DNA of 64,000 nucleotides from positions 7,068,001 through 7,132,000 of the forward strand of contig OY783221.1 in assembly GCA_963678705.1 (NCBI GenBank). The letters run 5' to 3'. Positions 24,466-35,732 of the stretch are shown here, piece by piece (position 1 is the first letter of the stretch; the number at the start of each line of letters is the position of its first letter). Source of the DNA: Panorpa germanica. Lineage: Eukaryota > Arthropoda > Insecta > Mecoptera > Panorpidae. Under the pieces are notes generated by a model. That model was not told where the DNA came from, did no database searches, and saw nothing but the letters and a program-made list of their open reading frames with translations. A program made the translations under genes and the position numbers.

Positions 24466-25803
24466 TTATATTTCTAAAAGTTCAGCTAGTGCTTCCGTTT
24501 TTGATGGAGCATCAGTAAAAATGTTTCCTGAAATTATTGCATAATAAAGTACTTGTTTAATAACATCTTACTTGTGTAAATCTATTTTCATACCTTTAAA
24601 ACCTCTGCCTAAATTGGAATCTCCTAGAATGACTGTACAAGGTGATTTATCTTCTATAGAGAATCCAAGACATCTAAATCGTTCATCGGTATCATATAAT
24701 TTTGAGTTGTGAAAAGGACTATTATGAGGACGACCACTAAAAGGGTTTATAAAATCTGCCCAATAACCTGCTAATGTCAAACGTGCACATATCTCTTGAG
24801 CAGCCAACACAAACTATAAAATCATGAAAAATCAATTGATAACAAATTAATTATTTAGACAATTAAAATATTTATACAAACCGTCATAGAAATCTTCTCT
24901 ACATCAGAATCGGATTCTAATTTTGTAGCTTTTTTATTTGATAATGTTACTACAGTTAAATTTGTGCATGTTTCTACATCACTATGAGGAAATAGCTCTA
25001 ACAAACTTTTTCGAAGCAAAACAGGACAATCATAGCTTGCAAGATCTAAAATTCCAGATGCCTGTAATAGTATTTATGGATTATTGTTATATATTGTGAC
25101 TTAAACCGTGAATTTATAAATTACTAACTAACAACAAAATTTGTTGCATCATTCTAATTTTAACATATAAATAATGTACATAACACAATGAATTATAACC
25201 TTATCGGGAATGTTTATAAGTTTGTTAAGGGCATGATTTGGGGGCCACATTGATGATACACTTTGCCATGCTGTTCCGACCCCTCCTGGCATAAAAAATC
25301 GATAACCTCTTGGTGCCAATAGCTCCCAATTGGCATCAATAGTAAGTTCTGGAGAAACTCCATCTGAAAAGAATATATTATTCTTAAAGATATTCAAATA
25401 ACAATATCACTAATAAAAAATTAAGCTAAAATGTAATATGATATAAAGATATAATTGATATGATAAAATGCTAAGTCAAAAATGAAAAATAAAAACATAA
25501 CCTCGAAATGAATAACACAATAAAAGTTAATAGGTATGAATTATTATTTGAATACAGCAATATTATATTAGATATATGAGAGTATTAATAGATTATAATA
25601 TCTAATTTGAACTACGTGTATGACATTGACAAATTTTTGTAACTATTACCATGAACAATATTTGAACTTTTCACTATTTTAAAATTAACATTTGTACTCT
25701 TCGAATCACTCCGACGTGAATAATAAGCTTTGCAACTTAATAACCCTTTTCCTTTTACAACTTTATGAAAAATTTGATTAACACCTAACTTTTGAAATGA
25801 CAT
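24466..25803 (-). CDS. MMADHC: cobalamin trafficking protein CblD (MMADHC)
   Basis: Exons in transcript order: 25650-25803, 25200-25363, 24882-25061, 24594-24813, 24466-24527. Phases 1, 0, 0, 1 are consistent and the protein is 259 aa (human 296). MMADHC partners MMACHC and routes processed vitamin B12 to methionine synthase in the cytosol and methylmalonyl-CoA mutase in mitochondria. The C-terminal domain is clear: WELLAPRGYRFFMPGGVG, then FVLAAQEICARL, GYWADFINPFSG (from residue 182), YDTDERFRCLGFSIED, and the short last exon NIFTDAP...ELLEI, which matches the family end. The basic, Ser-rich N-terminus could be a mitochondrial presequence. Exon 4 must use the donor AAAG|GTATGA: reading on would add MKIDLHK and stop at 24,568 without the conserved end. 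It lies about 0.5 kb downstream of GPKOW on the same strand. Confidence 0.93.
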
Positions 25804-26289
25804 ATTTCATTTTTTAATTTAATAAAAACCTGCAGAATTTTATAGTGTGACCTGATGATAATGTTAATATCACTCTTCCACAGGAGAGTTCCATAACTTA
25901 AGCGCTTGTTTTTGAATAATGTAATATACAAATTTATAATAAACAGAAACCAACGATAAATCTATTAACATGTTATGATAATTATAAATTAACTATCCTT
26001 CAAAATATTTTTTGTTTTTCGCTTCATATAGATCACAGATGGAAGTCCTATACAAATTTTCACTTTCCAATGATTTGTGATAATAAATCATATACCGTTT
26101 TTTTAAATTTATTTTGTTATTTTTATTAATTATTTAAAATTTGTTAGATTCTTCAGAATTAAAATAATATATAATCAAACAATTACATTATTAGCGTTTG
26201 TCTTCTAGTACCAGGGTACACAATTATTGTCACTTCAAAATTATGAATAAAAAATAATGTTTTTAAAATACGGATAACTGATCTTTCTA
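25804..26289. other. GPKOW-MMADHC spacer
   Basis: AT-rich spacer of about 490 bp holding the GPKOW 3' untranslated region and the MMADHC promoter. No second KOW-coding exon for GPKOW was found here. I see no strong TATA box. Confidence 0.5.
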
Positions 26290-26295
26290 TTTATT
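26290..26295 (-). terminator. poly(A) signal of GPKOW adjoining the stop codon
   Basis: The minus-strand stop TAG (26,298-26,296) is followed at once by AATAAA, so the 3' UTR may be very short unless a later signal is used. Confidence 0.4.
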
Positions 26296-29200
26296 CTACT
26301 TTCTTGAACCAGATCTAGATCTCCTTTTACTTTTCTTCTTATGGCTCTTACTGTTTTGTTCTTTAAACTCATTTTTATACCGGTTTCCCTCTTTAGAATC
26401 TGATGACACACTTCTATGTTTTCTATGTTTCTTATCTTTTTTACGATAAGAAGAGTCAGGAGATGCTCTACTTTCCTTTTTATATTTTTCAGTTCGGTCT
26501 CTTTTACTATCAGACGATTTTCCCGTTCTACGTCTATAATTTGGAGAATCACTTCTGTCTCTCCTATAATTTGGCGATTCACTTCTGTCTCTTCTATATT
26601 TTATATCTTTGTCTCTCTTATTTCGTAATGGAGATGAGGAATAACTTCTATCTTTCCTATTGCGTGATGGCGATAAAGATACATCCCTGGAATGATGTGA
26701 TGTTTTCTTGTCTTTCTTTCTTGATGAATAACGATCATTGTCTTTTCTAGATTTTCTATCCCGGTCAATAGATTTCCTTCGTTCTTTGTTCTTATATCTC
26801 CCCTCACCCTCATCTGATGAGTCTATAGAAATTGTGGGATCTTTTTCTTTCATGACATACACATCTGATGAACGACTGTTAGAACGTGAGTTACCCTTTT
26901 TGGATATTTGCCTACTTTGTTCATATTTTGTATTTGAATTATTAACCTTCTTTGTTTCTTCTTCTTTGCTCGAATGTGTTTCTCCATTATCTTGATATTT
27001 ATTAAGTTCCCTATTTTTATACTCATCATATTTTGCAGAATCTGTAAATAATATTTTTGAATGCATTTTTAGAAAAAACTTATCTTAAATAAAGTACATA
27101 TTTAATTGATTTTCGATTTAAAGTACCTGCGTTACTTATTATTATTATAACACATACTTATGACTTTTGATTTTTCATTATATTCCGTCTTCGACACAGG
27201 TTCAACCATAAACTCATTTAGAGAAATCAAAGCATCACCAATAGCCAGTTTTATAATTATTCTTCCAGAGTCATCATCAAATCCTTCAATCTATAAAAAG
27301 CACAAAAGAACAATTAAATAAAAGATACACTAAACATTTCTACATTCATTCATACGAAAAACCATTTTATATTACCGTTGCATTAGTTTAATTCATGTTA
27401 CATAAAATATAGATTAGCGTTTAAATATAATGGAAAGCTGTAATAATTCCTCGGTTTAATTGATCTTATACTATTACTTTTCTTGCGCAATATAACATTT
27501 ATGATTATAGCAGGAGAGAAATAAAATTATTTATACCTGTAATAAAATTAATTTAGATAAGACCACATTTTTTAAAAGTCCTTAAATGCTTCTTCAAATT
27601 TGTCTCATATAAAACAAAAACTGAAATGGCCGTAACCATTGGCTGTTGCGTTTTCGAATTCGATTCATGAAATTATAGGCCAAATATTTAATATTTAGCG
27701 TAGGGAATAGAACCCGGAAATACAGCAGCCTGAAGGCAATAAGTAAAACATACTTAAAGAAATAAATTGTAAATATATATATAAATAATAATAGTACTGA
27801 CTCCCTTATTCTATAAAAACATTTTCTATATTGATTGAGATGTTAAAAAATTAGATAAGAATTATCTCTTAATATAAAACCGTGTGACACTGTTCTATTC
27901 TCATCAGTTTAACTATATATTCAGTGCTATAAAGTTTCATTGAAAGTTATTTCACAATGCCAGGACTAAGAAGTTTGAGACGTGCAAATAGTCAAATGGT
28001 TCTTCCAACAGATTTAATAACCAATACTGTACGTGATATAATATTTGCACATGATTTTAAAACCTATAAAATATTTGTAACACATGGTTCAATGCATGGT
28101 GATAATTTTGTCGGTATTATATACCAAGTTGTAGTAAAAGGTTTAAAAGACAATGGAAAAGTGCAAGAACTTCATTTAATTGTAAAAGCAGCGCCTCTGA
28201 CGTATGCAAGACGTGAAAACTTTAATGCCATGGAACAATTTAAGCGAGAAATTTATGTGTATGAAACTGTAATACCCATTTTTATGAATATTCAAATGGA
28301 AAAAGGTGTGATTAATGGTTTTACTTCATATGCCACTTGTTTTAAAACACTGCTTAACGAATTCAATGAATGTCTGATTTTAAGTGATGTAAAAGAAGCT
28401 GGATATTTCTTAGAAGATAAAACAGTTCCTTGCGATATAAAACGGGCAAAGTTAGTAGTGGAAGCAATGGCAAAATTCCATGCGTTTTCATATGTGCTTA
28501 AAGATCAAGACCTAGCTAAATTAAAGGAACTTCAAATGAATTTAACGGAAGTCATGTTTACTAATCCACTTCCTGAACAATTTAAAGAAATGAATGAAAT
28601 GCATATACATAGAGCAATTGAGACTTTAAAATCAGAAGATAAAATTGAAATTGAAAAAATGAAGAAATTTAAAGAAGTTTGGCCCGAAAAACTTACTAAT
28701 TGTGTAGACGGTATATCTGCTGAACCCTATGCCGCTATAATTCATGGGGATGCTTGGAAAAATAACTTCATGTTTAAATATAATCAGGTTAGAATTATTT
28801 CATTATAGATTTACTATTTTACTTAATGTTTCGATACAAAAACTATTGTCCAATATAAAGTATTTTCTATGGCTTATTTTATTGTTTTTGAAACCATAAA
28901 ATGGTCTTTTCCGTATTAACAAACAGATAAAACATTTATTTTTACCTTTTAAGAGAAAAAGTATTATAAAGGATCACCGGACAAAGGATAATCTGATTTT
29001 AGACAAATTGAAAATAGGAACACGTGAAAGAATTCAGGCTTATCTAAACTTATACCGCTGCTTAATAAGTTTAAGATTATATTTTATATAAAATAATACT
29101 CAAATTCAGTCTATGTTTTTAATAAAAGTTAAAAAAATAAAACATAAACTTGCAGAATAATAATGCACAAATAGTAATACGAAATATAATTGCTCTCTAC

Positions 29201-31676
29201 AAAATTTCGGAATTATGTGTAATATTTTAACAATAGTTCTAACTATGTTGGCAGTATATATGGCGTCGTAGCCTGATATTGTGAGCTACACCACTGCCTA
29301 ATAAGTATATCATCAGTTTAATTTGATAATAATCAAACCCATAAAATAACTCTGATTCCGGGATCGACCCCGCAGGCGCAACAGTCTTGCGTAAAGACTC
29401 TTTTTGTTAAATATAATAAATTACGTAACAAAGTTCAAATAATAAATAAATAATGTAACTAATAGCCTTATTAAGCAACATTTAAAAAACTATGCGATTA
29501 GACGATAAAATATACACAACCCATCAATCATTAATAACTAATTTTCAATTTCAGAATGGAGAACCTGTCTCAGTTTGTCTTCTTGATTGGCAATTGACTA
29601 GATACGCATCTCCCGTTATTGATTTATGTCTTTTCATATTTGTTAACACTGATAAGAATCTACGTGATAAGCATTACCACAGCATACTTTTACATTACCA
29701 TAATACACTTCGACATTTTTTAAGTCAGTTTGGTTGTGATATTAATAAATTATTTCCTTACACCATATTTGAGCAACATTTAAAGTTATTTGGAGTTTAT
29801 GGACTTATTATGGGTATCATGATGATGTCTATGGTAACATCTAATAATGAAGACATTCCAGATTTGGATCTAATTCATGAGAAATTGCAAAATGGTTCCG
29901 ATATTACTGAAATTAAATTTAATTCGAATAAAACTCAACCTATATACGAAAAACGTATGAGGGATGTTATTAAGGATATTGTGAAATTAGGTTATTTATA
30001 AAAATAGTTACTTAATACATCATTTTAAAAGTTATTGAAAAAGTAGACAGTCTATAGTAAGAGCATTTGTGGTTAATAATCATATCCTCTAATTTTTATT
30101 ACAAGTATAAGCAATTTTCAAGTGTAAGTTCAATTGATTAGTATACATATTCCATATTTATAAATTTCATCAGTAAAATTTAGAACAGCTACTATACCAA
30201 ATCCATTTAAATCCTTTTACTGCTACATCTAAATTATTATACATCAAGAGTCATTCAGATTATATCGTTTGAAAGTATCTACTTCAATTTTACATCTATT
30301 TTATTTAACGTTAAGCAATTTCTAATGCTAGTTCCTATTATCAACGGTCTTTTGCTTATGATGCCTAATAAATATATCATTATATTTGACATACCAAACA
30401 CATTCAAATCAAACAAACAAAAATATAGCGCTGGTGTGCAGGTACATTTAAAAAAAAATTCTAAATTAGGATGTAAGTAGCATTATCTAATTATGATCGA
30501 AATAACTGACACACAAAAGAATAAATTATTTAATAAAACAAATAAATACTAAATATTTCTGTATCTAATTGAATTGTTATATAAAATATATAGATAACTA
30601 TACATTTTCGAAAAATATAATGTATTATATATCAAAGAATTGTTTGTAAATCATAAAATAAATAAAATAAAATCATTTTCTCAGCATTGTTTTCATTCAT
30701 TCCTATAACTAACCTTTCCATAACTGTTGGCGCTTTTTCCCATGACAATTTTAACACAACCACCAACAATAATTTTTAAATCTTCTTCCTTCTGGTTGTA
30801 TTTCTTTGAAACCTTACCATGTGCGACGCCTTTGGATGGTCTATCAGCTCCTAGGCCCATGCCTTTTGGTCGGGGAATAGGTACATCTAAGTGAACCGGG
30901 CTAAAAATGAAAATGTGTTATTTAGAAAGCATATTTTATATGTATTTATGGTGTATAACATATATATCTTACACATCACTTTTTGTTTTGGCGGGAGGTG
31001 TCCATCCCATCCCTCTTAACATAGCTAAACCAAAAGCAGTAATTGGAATATTTTCATAGTCTTCCGAAGTTGACTGAAACAAAAAAAACAATTGATTAGA
31101 CGAATAAAATATAATGACATTTCATTAAATGACTATTATTGAAAAGCTCACCTCTTTCTCGCCTTCTCCAAGTGGTGTTTCTTTATATATTGGTATGGCA
31201 ACAACTTTGTTTTCATCTTCGTTAGTATTAGTCTTATTCAATGCGGCAATAATTTCATTAGCAGCTAATACTTCCAAGGAAACTTCCCCGGCAACAGCAC
31301 CATTTTTACTGGTGTTAGCATCTGCAAGTGTTTTGCTAACTGCATTTGGATCAGCAATGTCATCGAATTCCGGGTTAAATGGCTTGGTTGGTAATATTTC
31401 ACGACTAGGCTTTACAGGTATTACTAATGGTTTCTCGACATTGTCATCTTCATTGACCCTAAGATATATTTATTGAAGTAACGTAAATGAAACGTCTAAA
31501 CATAACCTAACTTTAGAAATAGTGTTTATTACGAACAAATTTACTTACCCAATTATTTTTATAGATTGTCCTTCTAAACAATCTATTAGTTGTTTCGTTT
31601 CTTGAACTGGTTCATGTTTTTCAACTTTTTTGGAAGTTTTGTTAAACCCAAAAGATATTTTTCCACTGCTAAACAT
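26296..31676 (-). CDS. GPKOW: GPKOW spliceosomal G-patch/KOW protein
   Basis: Exons in transcript order: 31549-31676, 31152-31458, 30973-31073, 30714-30900, 27158-27290, 26296-27041. All junctions are GT-AG with agreeing phases, giving 533 aa. GPKOW (yeast Spp2 related) binds the DHX16/Prp2 helicase through its G-patch and RNA through KOW motifs during spliceosome activation in the nucleus. Visible: the N-terminal ISFGFNKTSKK motif; an FGLAMLRGMGW G-patch core (about 159-169) that lacks the usual following GEGIG; RPKGMGLGAD; and a KOW motif split by intron 4 (GGCVKIVMGKSANSYGK / IEGFDDDSGRIIIKL), ending VSKTEYNEKSKVI. The last exon (residues 286-533) is a long Arg/Ser/Lys/Asp tail with repeats such as SPNYRRDRSDSPNYRR. 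No second KOW is visible. Intron 4 is 3.4 kb and contains the EcKinase gene on the other strand. Confidence 0.92.
27873..27909 (+). promoter_or_regulatory. TATA box plus initiator of the EcKinase gene
   Basis: TATAAAA at 27,873-27,879 is followed by the arthropod initiator TCAGTT at 27,904-27,909. The start A would be 33 nt after the first T of the TATA box, which is normal spacing. The predicted 5' UTR is about 50 nt. A second TCAGT occurs at 27,921-27,925. Confidence 0.65.
27957..30001 (+). CDS. EcKinase-like (CHK/DUF227) kinase, nested in a GPKOW intron
   Basis: Exons 27957-28787 and 29555-30001, joined in phase 0 (CAG|GTTAGA ... TTTCAG|AAT), give 425 aa, the usual EcKinase length. The family is insect-expanded and distantly related to choline/aminoglycoside kinases; one member phosphorylates 22-hydroxy ecdysteroids and others are linked to detoxification. 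The substrate here is unknown. Visible: a phosphate-loop-like GSMHGDNFVGIIYQV region, the ATP-binding lysine in LIVKAAP (about residue 80), the catalytic Brenner-type HGDAWKNN (263-270), and the metal-binding DWQ (288-290) of the DFG position. The C-terminal helix region (YASPVIDLCLFIF, KHYHSILLHYHNTL) is intact. The 767-bp intron contains a SINE fragment. The gene lies wholly within GPKOW intron 4 on the opposite strand and has its own TATA/Inr promoter. Confidence 0.93.
29240..29405 (-). mobile_element. SINE family S1 fragment in the EcKinase intron
   Basis: In minus orientation it shows the box B-like GGGGTCGATCCCGG (about 29,357-29,372), then TGGGTTTGATTATTATCAA, TTAGGCAGTGGTGTAGCTCA and CTACGACGCCATATA, ending in CTGCCAACATAGTTAGAAC. 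The distal head and the 3' A-rich tail are missing. Confidence 0.75.
30002..30713. other. GPKOW intron 4 right part / EcKinase 3' flank
   Basis: AT-rich, with no reading frame of note. It should contain the EcKinase poly(A) site; the first clear AATAAA I see is near 30,367, which would make a 3' UTR of about 370 nt. Confidence 0.4.
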
Positions 31677-32094
31677 TTTATTCTTTTGTTTCTAATCGTT
31701 TCTCATGATTATTAACAAGCTGTCACCTAACACCACATTGTATAATGTCAAGATAGATTCCTTTAATATTGTAGTGTCTGTCTTGGCTAGATTCTTTTCA
31801 ATTAAAGATTTACACCATAAAAATTATAATAATTTAGTTTAATTAGAATCAAATAAAAGAAAGAAATATTAATTTAATAATTAAACTAAAATATATTTCA
31901 AATTTATATATAATTACTTGTTCATATTTCAGTAAGAGTATATCCAGCGCCATCTGCATAAGAATAGATCAGTTTTAAGAGTGATGGTATATGCTCCATT
32001 ATTAATATCGCTAGCAAATATAAATAATAAATTTTCTTGATTATTAATGAATTAATATGAGACGGAGCCACAAGTTTTTGCGGTTATTCTTAGT

Positions 32095-32420
32095 TTATGC
32101 GTTAACTAGTGATTGCAGTTTTTTTTTGAATCCCGAAAGGCAAACTAAATAGCCGTAAATAAATTTACTTAGTAGTTCTGTATTGTTTTCTCCTGTCCTT
32201 ATCATATTCACGTTATCTACTAATAGGATATGTATGTATCTCGGTATGGTTTGGAAATGTGCGACTCTGAGTAGGTGGTCGAGCGGTATTTTAATGTCAA
32301 GACTTATGAACCATATTATGAATAAAGACCTACTGAAAAAATGTAAGTCGGACAAAAATTGTTGCACTGCGACGGAGGCCTTACATATATTTATAACTGT
32401 TGAGGCTGGTAACTTGTACA
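32095..32420 (-). pseudogene. possible degenerate reverse-transcriptase fragment
   Basis: The minus-strand frame contains HILLVDNVNMI followed by ENNTELLSK, which resembles the YADDVNxI...NTExLL region of non-LTR reverse transcriptases with the first catalytic-motif residues altered (VDNV in place of ADDV). The surrounding residues are not convincing, so this is a weak call based on one motif. Confidence 0.25.
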
Positions 32421-32528
32421 ATAACTATGGGTACAGCAACCAGCTCTATAAGCTGCTAATATATGGCAATGAAAGGTCTGTGAATTTAGAAAGTAATGCA
32501 AAAGTTTTAATCATATGAAATTCATATT

Positions 32529-32550
32529 AACTAGTATTTAAATACTAGTT
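32529..32550. repeat. 22-bp perfect palindrome
   Basis: AACTAGTATTT at 32,529-32,539 is followed directly by its exact reverse complement AAATACTAGTT. There is no loop. No function is suggested by context. Confidence 0.5.
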
Positions 32551-33306
32551 TATATCAATTTGCTAATATTTTGAATTTATAAATACAAAAATAGAAAACG
32601 GATTGGCATTTAAATATTTTATTCGGAAATGCATTCTACATCGTTTAATTAATAACTTACTATATTCATAATCAACAAATTTGCTAAAAAGAAGTTTGGT
32701 TTAAAATATCAAATGGTGATTAGAATTTAAAAAACGATAATAAAATTTATAAATAAAAAATGAAAGTAAGAGAGATTGCATGCTGAAGGCGCAAACACTA
32801 AACTATTGTTGTTGTCTCTGTTTGTACCATGTGTTCATATGGTGTTGTCTCTATCCTTCTACGATAAATAAAAATTATATTAAGTCCATCTCATATCCAA
32901 GTAGTTTTTAAATAAATTGAGGTATATTATTTTATATATAGGGTTGCCATAATTGCCAAACAAGTTATACGCTACTCATAGCACAGGAAGGGATTCCTGC
33001 ACCAACATTAGAATATTTACCTAAGAAAATTAACGACCTAAGATATCCGTGGCGGTGTCGACTGTCTCACTTAGAGTTTAGGGATAAAACGGGACAAATA
33101 CTAATACGGGACTGAGTAGTAAAATACAGTGACAGTCCCGTATATTACCGTATTTGGCTACAAATCCTATATCAGCCGTGTTGTAGCTGGTACATATTTT
33201 TCGTTATGGTTTTCTCATTGGTAAAATACATATATTTATGAACGAAAGCATATCTCTCTTTCTGTGGTTCTCTCTCTATGAAAAATCTTAAAGTCACGAA
33301 AAACAA

Positions 33307-33945
33307 AATGGGCTTGTGTCCTCATTTTTTAGTGGTCGATTTTTCAATTGCTGATTGAAATTGATGTTAATAAATGTGTATTGGCGTGTCTATTTTATTA
33401 AATGTCTAAATATTGACGGAGATATAGCAATTAAAACTTTGAATTGTAGTTTTAGCGCTATAAATGGTGGACCATATTTGTATGACGTGAAATGCATTTT
33501 AACGTCAGTTATTTGTTGAGTAGATCAGTGCTGTGGTAATGTTCTGTAGCTGTTGGTATTCAAATAATCAAGTTAAGTCAAAGAATAATAAGTTTTTATT
33601 TTATTTAACCCTGCTAAGGCAGACATAATATTTAAATTTTATTATTCCTTGAAATAGCTGTAAATAATATTTGATATTTTGATATATAAATACATATAGC
33701 AGAGATTTAAGAGCTGCAAGGTTGGTAACCTTACACAAGGATTGTGATGTCACATGCACTTGGAATGTCTACAACGTTGAATCCCTTTAATAATTAAAGA
33801 GACAAAATGACTTTTTTAATTGTTAATATCTCCTGAAATATAAGGAGTTCTTAAAAAATAATTGAACATTTGAGGTTCTAGTAACCCACTTTATCAATAT
33901 ATAGTACACTTTTATAGAAATTAAGACATAGGACACAATCCCATT
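33307..33945 (+). mobile_element. MITE family M1, copy 1 (639 bp)
   Basis: It starts AATGGGCTTGTGTCC and ends GGACACAATCCCATT, inverted repeats with one mismatch. The interior shares the order of landmarks with copies at 45,511-46,176 and 50,154-50,761: AGTGGTC(G/A)ATTTTTCAATTG, TATTGGCGTGT, TTGAATTGTAGTTTTAGCGC, GAAATGCATTTTAACGTCAG, GGTTGGTAACCTTACACAAG. There is no coding potential. Confidence 0.9.
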
Positions 33946-34022
33946 AGAAAAAAAATTAATTATATTTATTTTATAAACTGAAATTTATACGGCTTTCTTT
34001 GAATGAATTATTCTATTTATTA

Positions 34023-34208
34023 ACGACACAGTTGGCGAGAGAATTGAGACTTGACGATGACTACTGTGTCTTCGGATTCGATACTCGGACCAGAGTTCTA
34101 TTTTCTGGGTTTGTTTGTTATCAAGTTTAATTGATTATGAACACGTAATTATGATTATGTAGCCCGTAAATATGAGAATAGGCCGACGTTAAATAAATTA
34201 AATAAAAA
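34023..34208 (+). mobile_element. SINE family S1, internally deleted copy
   Basis: The head ACGACACAGTTGGCGAGAGA, then CTACTGTGTCTTCGGATTCG (box B region, mutated), TTCTGGGTTTGTTTGTTAT and the tail ATAGGCCGACGTTAAATAAA are present. The CCACGACACCA...CTGCCAACAT block found in other copies is deleted. Confidence 0.78.
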
Positions 34209-34956
34209 AGAATGGTATAAGTATAAAATAATATATGCAAACTGTACTTGTGAAATTTATTTTGGTCATTTTCATATCAAATATCAGGAGAAGTTTTAGT
34301 AGGATTATATAAATTTATACTGGATGGAAATAAATATAAAATATTAAAAACTTACACTGAGTTTTTAGTGTGTGCTGCTCAACTTTCCTATATGAGTTTT
34401 TACATTAAATTCAATTTTATCCATAAATACCTGTGTTTAAGGTTTATTTAAGAATTTCCTGTTCTGAAAATAATGTTACTGCTTTTTGAAAAATAAATCT
34501 ACCTCTTTGTCCTTCAACACAATAATCATAAAATTTAAGAAAATACAAAGTAATAATAGAATAAAAATTATAAGGATTAAGGGATTATAAAATATCTTTA
34601 TTAGACTAAATATTATTAGGGTTTGTTTAATGTAGTTCATTCATAAAATACTTTTTCTTACAACTTAATAAAATTGAAATATAATATAAATAAACTAAGG
34701 GTGTGAATTTTTTCTTTTTCTTTTGTGGAATTCGTTATAGGGTAGTTGGTCTTAAATAAAAAGACGTTTCCCCAATAAATGAAATTTTTACTGAAGCATG
34801 ATAAATTGAACAAAAAAAAATTTTGTGGCACTATGCACATGCCCATGTTGCTTACATATGGAAACGGGCCAATGCAAGAAATTAATTGGAATTCGCTTAA
34901 TAGAGAACCTTTGTAAATGTTAGATCCATTTTTTGGTTCCTGATCTATCTATCATC

Positions 34957-35275
34957 ATCTTGGTGCTACCGCCCAAATATAGCATTGGCTTCTTTAAGAT
35001 TTTTTTCCAAATTCTTCCTATAGAATGCCTTCCTCCTCCAATTCACCTCTCATATCCTCTTTAAGTCCTCCTTCACTTGTTTCTTCCACCTCGCCGCTTC
35101 ACTCTTGCTCTTTCTGGTTTTCCTTCCATAACTTTTTTGGCGATTTTGCTCCGTCCGTTCTTTCTACATGTTTTAATCATTGTACTCTTCTTATTTCCGT
35201 CCATATATCGCTTTCTCGATATTTGCCATTTATTTCCATATTTGTTCTTATTTTCCATTGTCCGTTTCCTATCTA
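34957..35275 (-). pseudogene. 3' end of a non-LTR retrotransposon pol gene, frameshifted
   Basis: The minus-strand frame reads KNGRSKIAKKVMEGKPERAR then KRRGGRNK and stops at 35,073. A one-base frame change continues the typical tail WKKQVKEDLKRI, then EVNWRRKAFYRKNLEKN and KEANAIFGR. This pattern (RIPKKxxEG...GRPRxRW...V.EDL) is the common end of reverse-transcriptase polyproteins of several LINE clades. The fragment has at least one frameshift and one stop and no catalytic part. The plus-strand open frames over the same bases are shadows. Confidence 0.55.
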
Positions 35276-35297
35276 TAGTATAGTCAAAATCACGATA

Positions 35298-35478
35298 GAT
35301 CGGCGGTGACTTATACTTAAAAGAGGTTATAAGAGCGGTATAAATTTATAATACGATAATGAATTTTATCTTATTCGTTTCTATATTCATTATAGAAAAA
35401 TAAGTGAGTCAGTGCTTTTTAGTTATATCAGCAGTTTATACCCCACAACTTGTTTTAAATATGAGTCACCGCCGAACT
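35298..35478 (+). mobile_element. MITE family M4, copy 1 (~180 bp)
   Basis: The left end TCGGCGGTGACTTATACTTA, then AAAAGAGGTTATAAGAGCGG; the right end in reverse complement TTCGGCGGTGACTCATATTT, then AAAACAAGTTGTG. The arms are imperfect inverted repeats of about 50 bp. It aligns in inverted orientation with 38,809-38,992. Confidence 0.75.
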
Positions 35479-35732
35479 CTCGTAACTTCAACCATCATCC
35501 ATATTTTGGCACAAATAGCAAGTCTTTAAGTCAACATCTTCTCTAATGAGTCTGGAAGTGGATATTGACCACTTTAGAAACCACTGTTTTAAATGATAAA
35601 ATCTTAGGTAACAATCTTAATTACTTTTAATAGTTTCCTTGGCTTCTTGGGTCCACAGATCCTTTACAGTTCATTTTCCTGGAACTTGTTGTTTACGAAG
35701 CAATACACATTCCTCCAAACTAGAAGTTCAGA

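Noticed and set aside
26403..26995. Several plus-strand frames opposite GPKOW
   Set aside because: They are antisense shadows of the RS-like GPKOW tail, rich in Phe/Leu/Ser because the complement of AGA/GAA codons is TCT/TTC.
31129..31476. 115-codon plus-strand frame
   Set aside because: Antisense of GPKOW exon 2, whose minus-strand reading has correct splice sites and family similarity.
32183..32518. 111-codon plus-strand frame
   Set aside because: No recognisable similarity, overlaps the weak reverse-transcriptase-like frame on the other strand, no ATG context or splice support.
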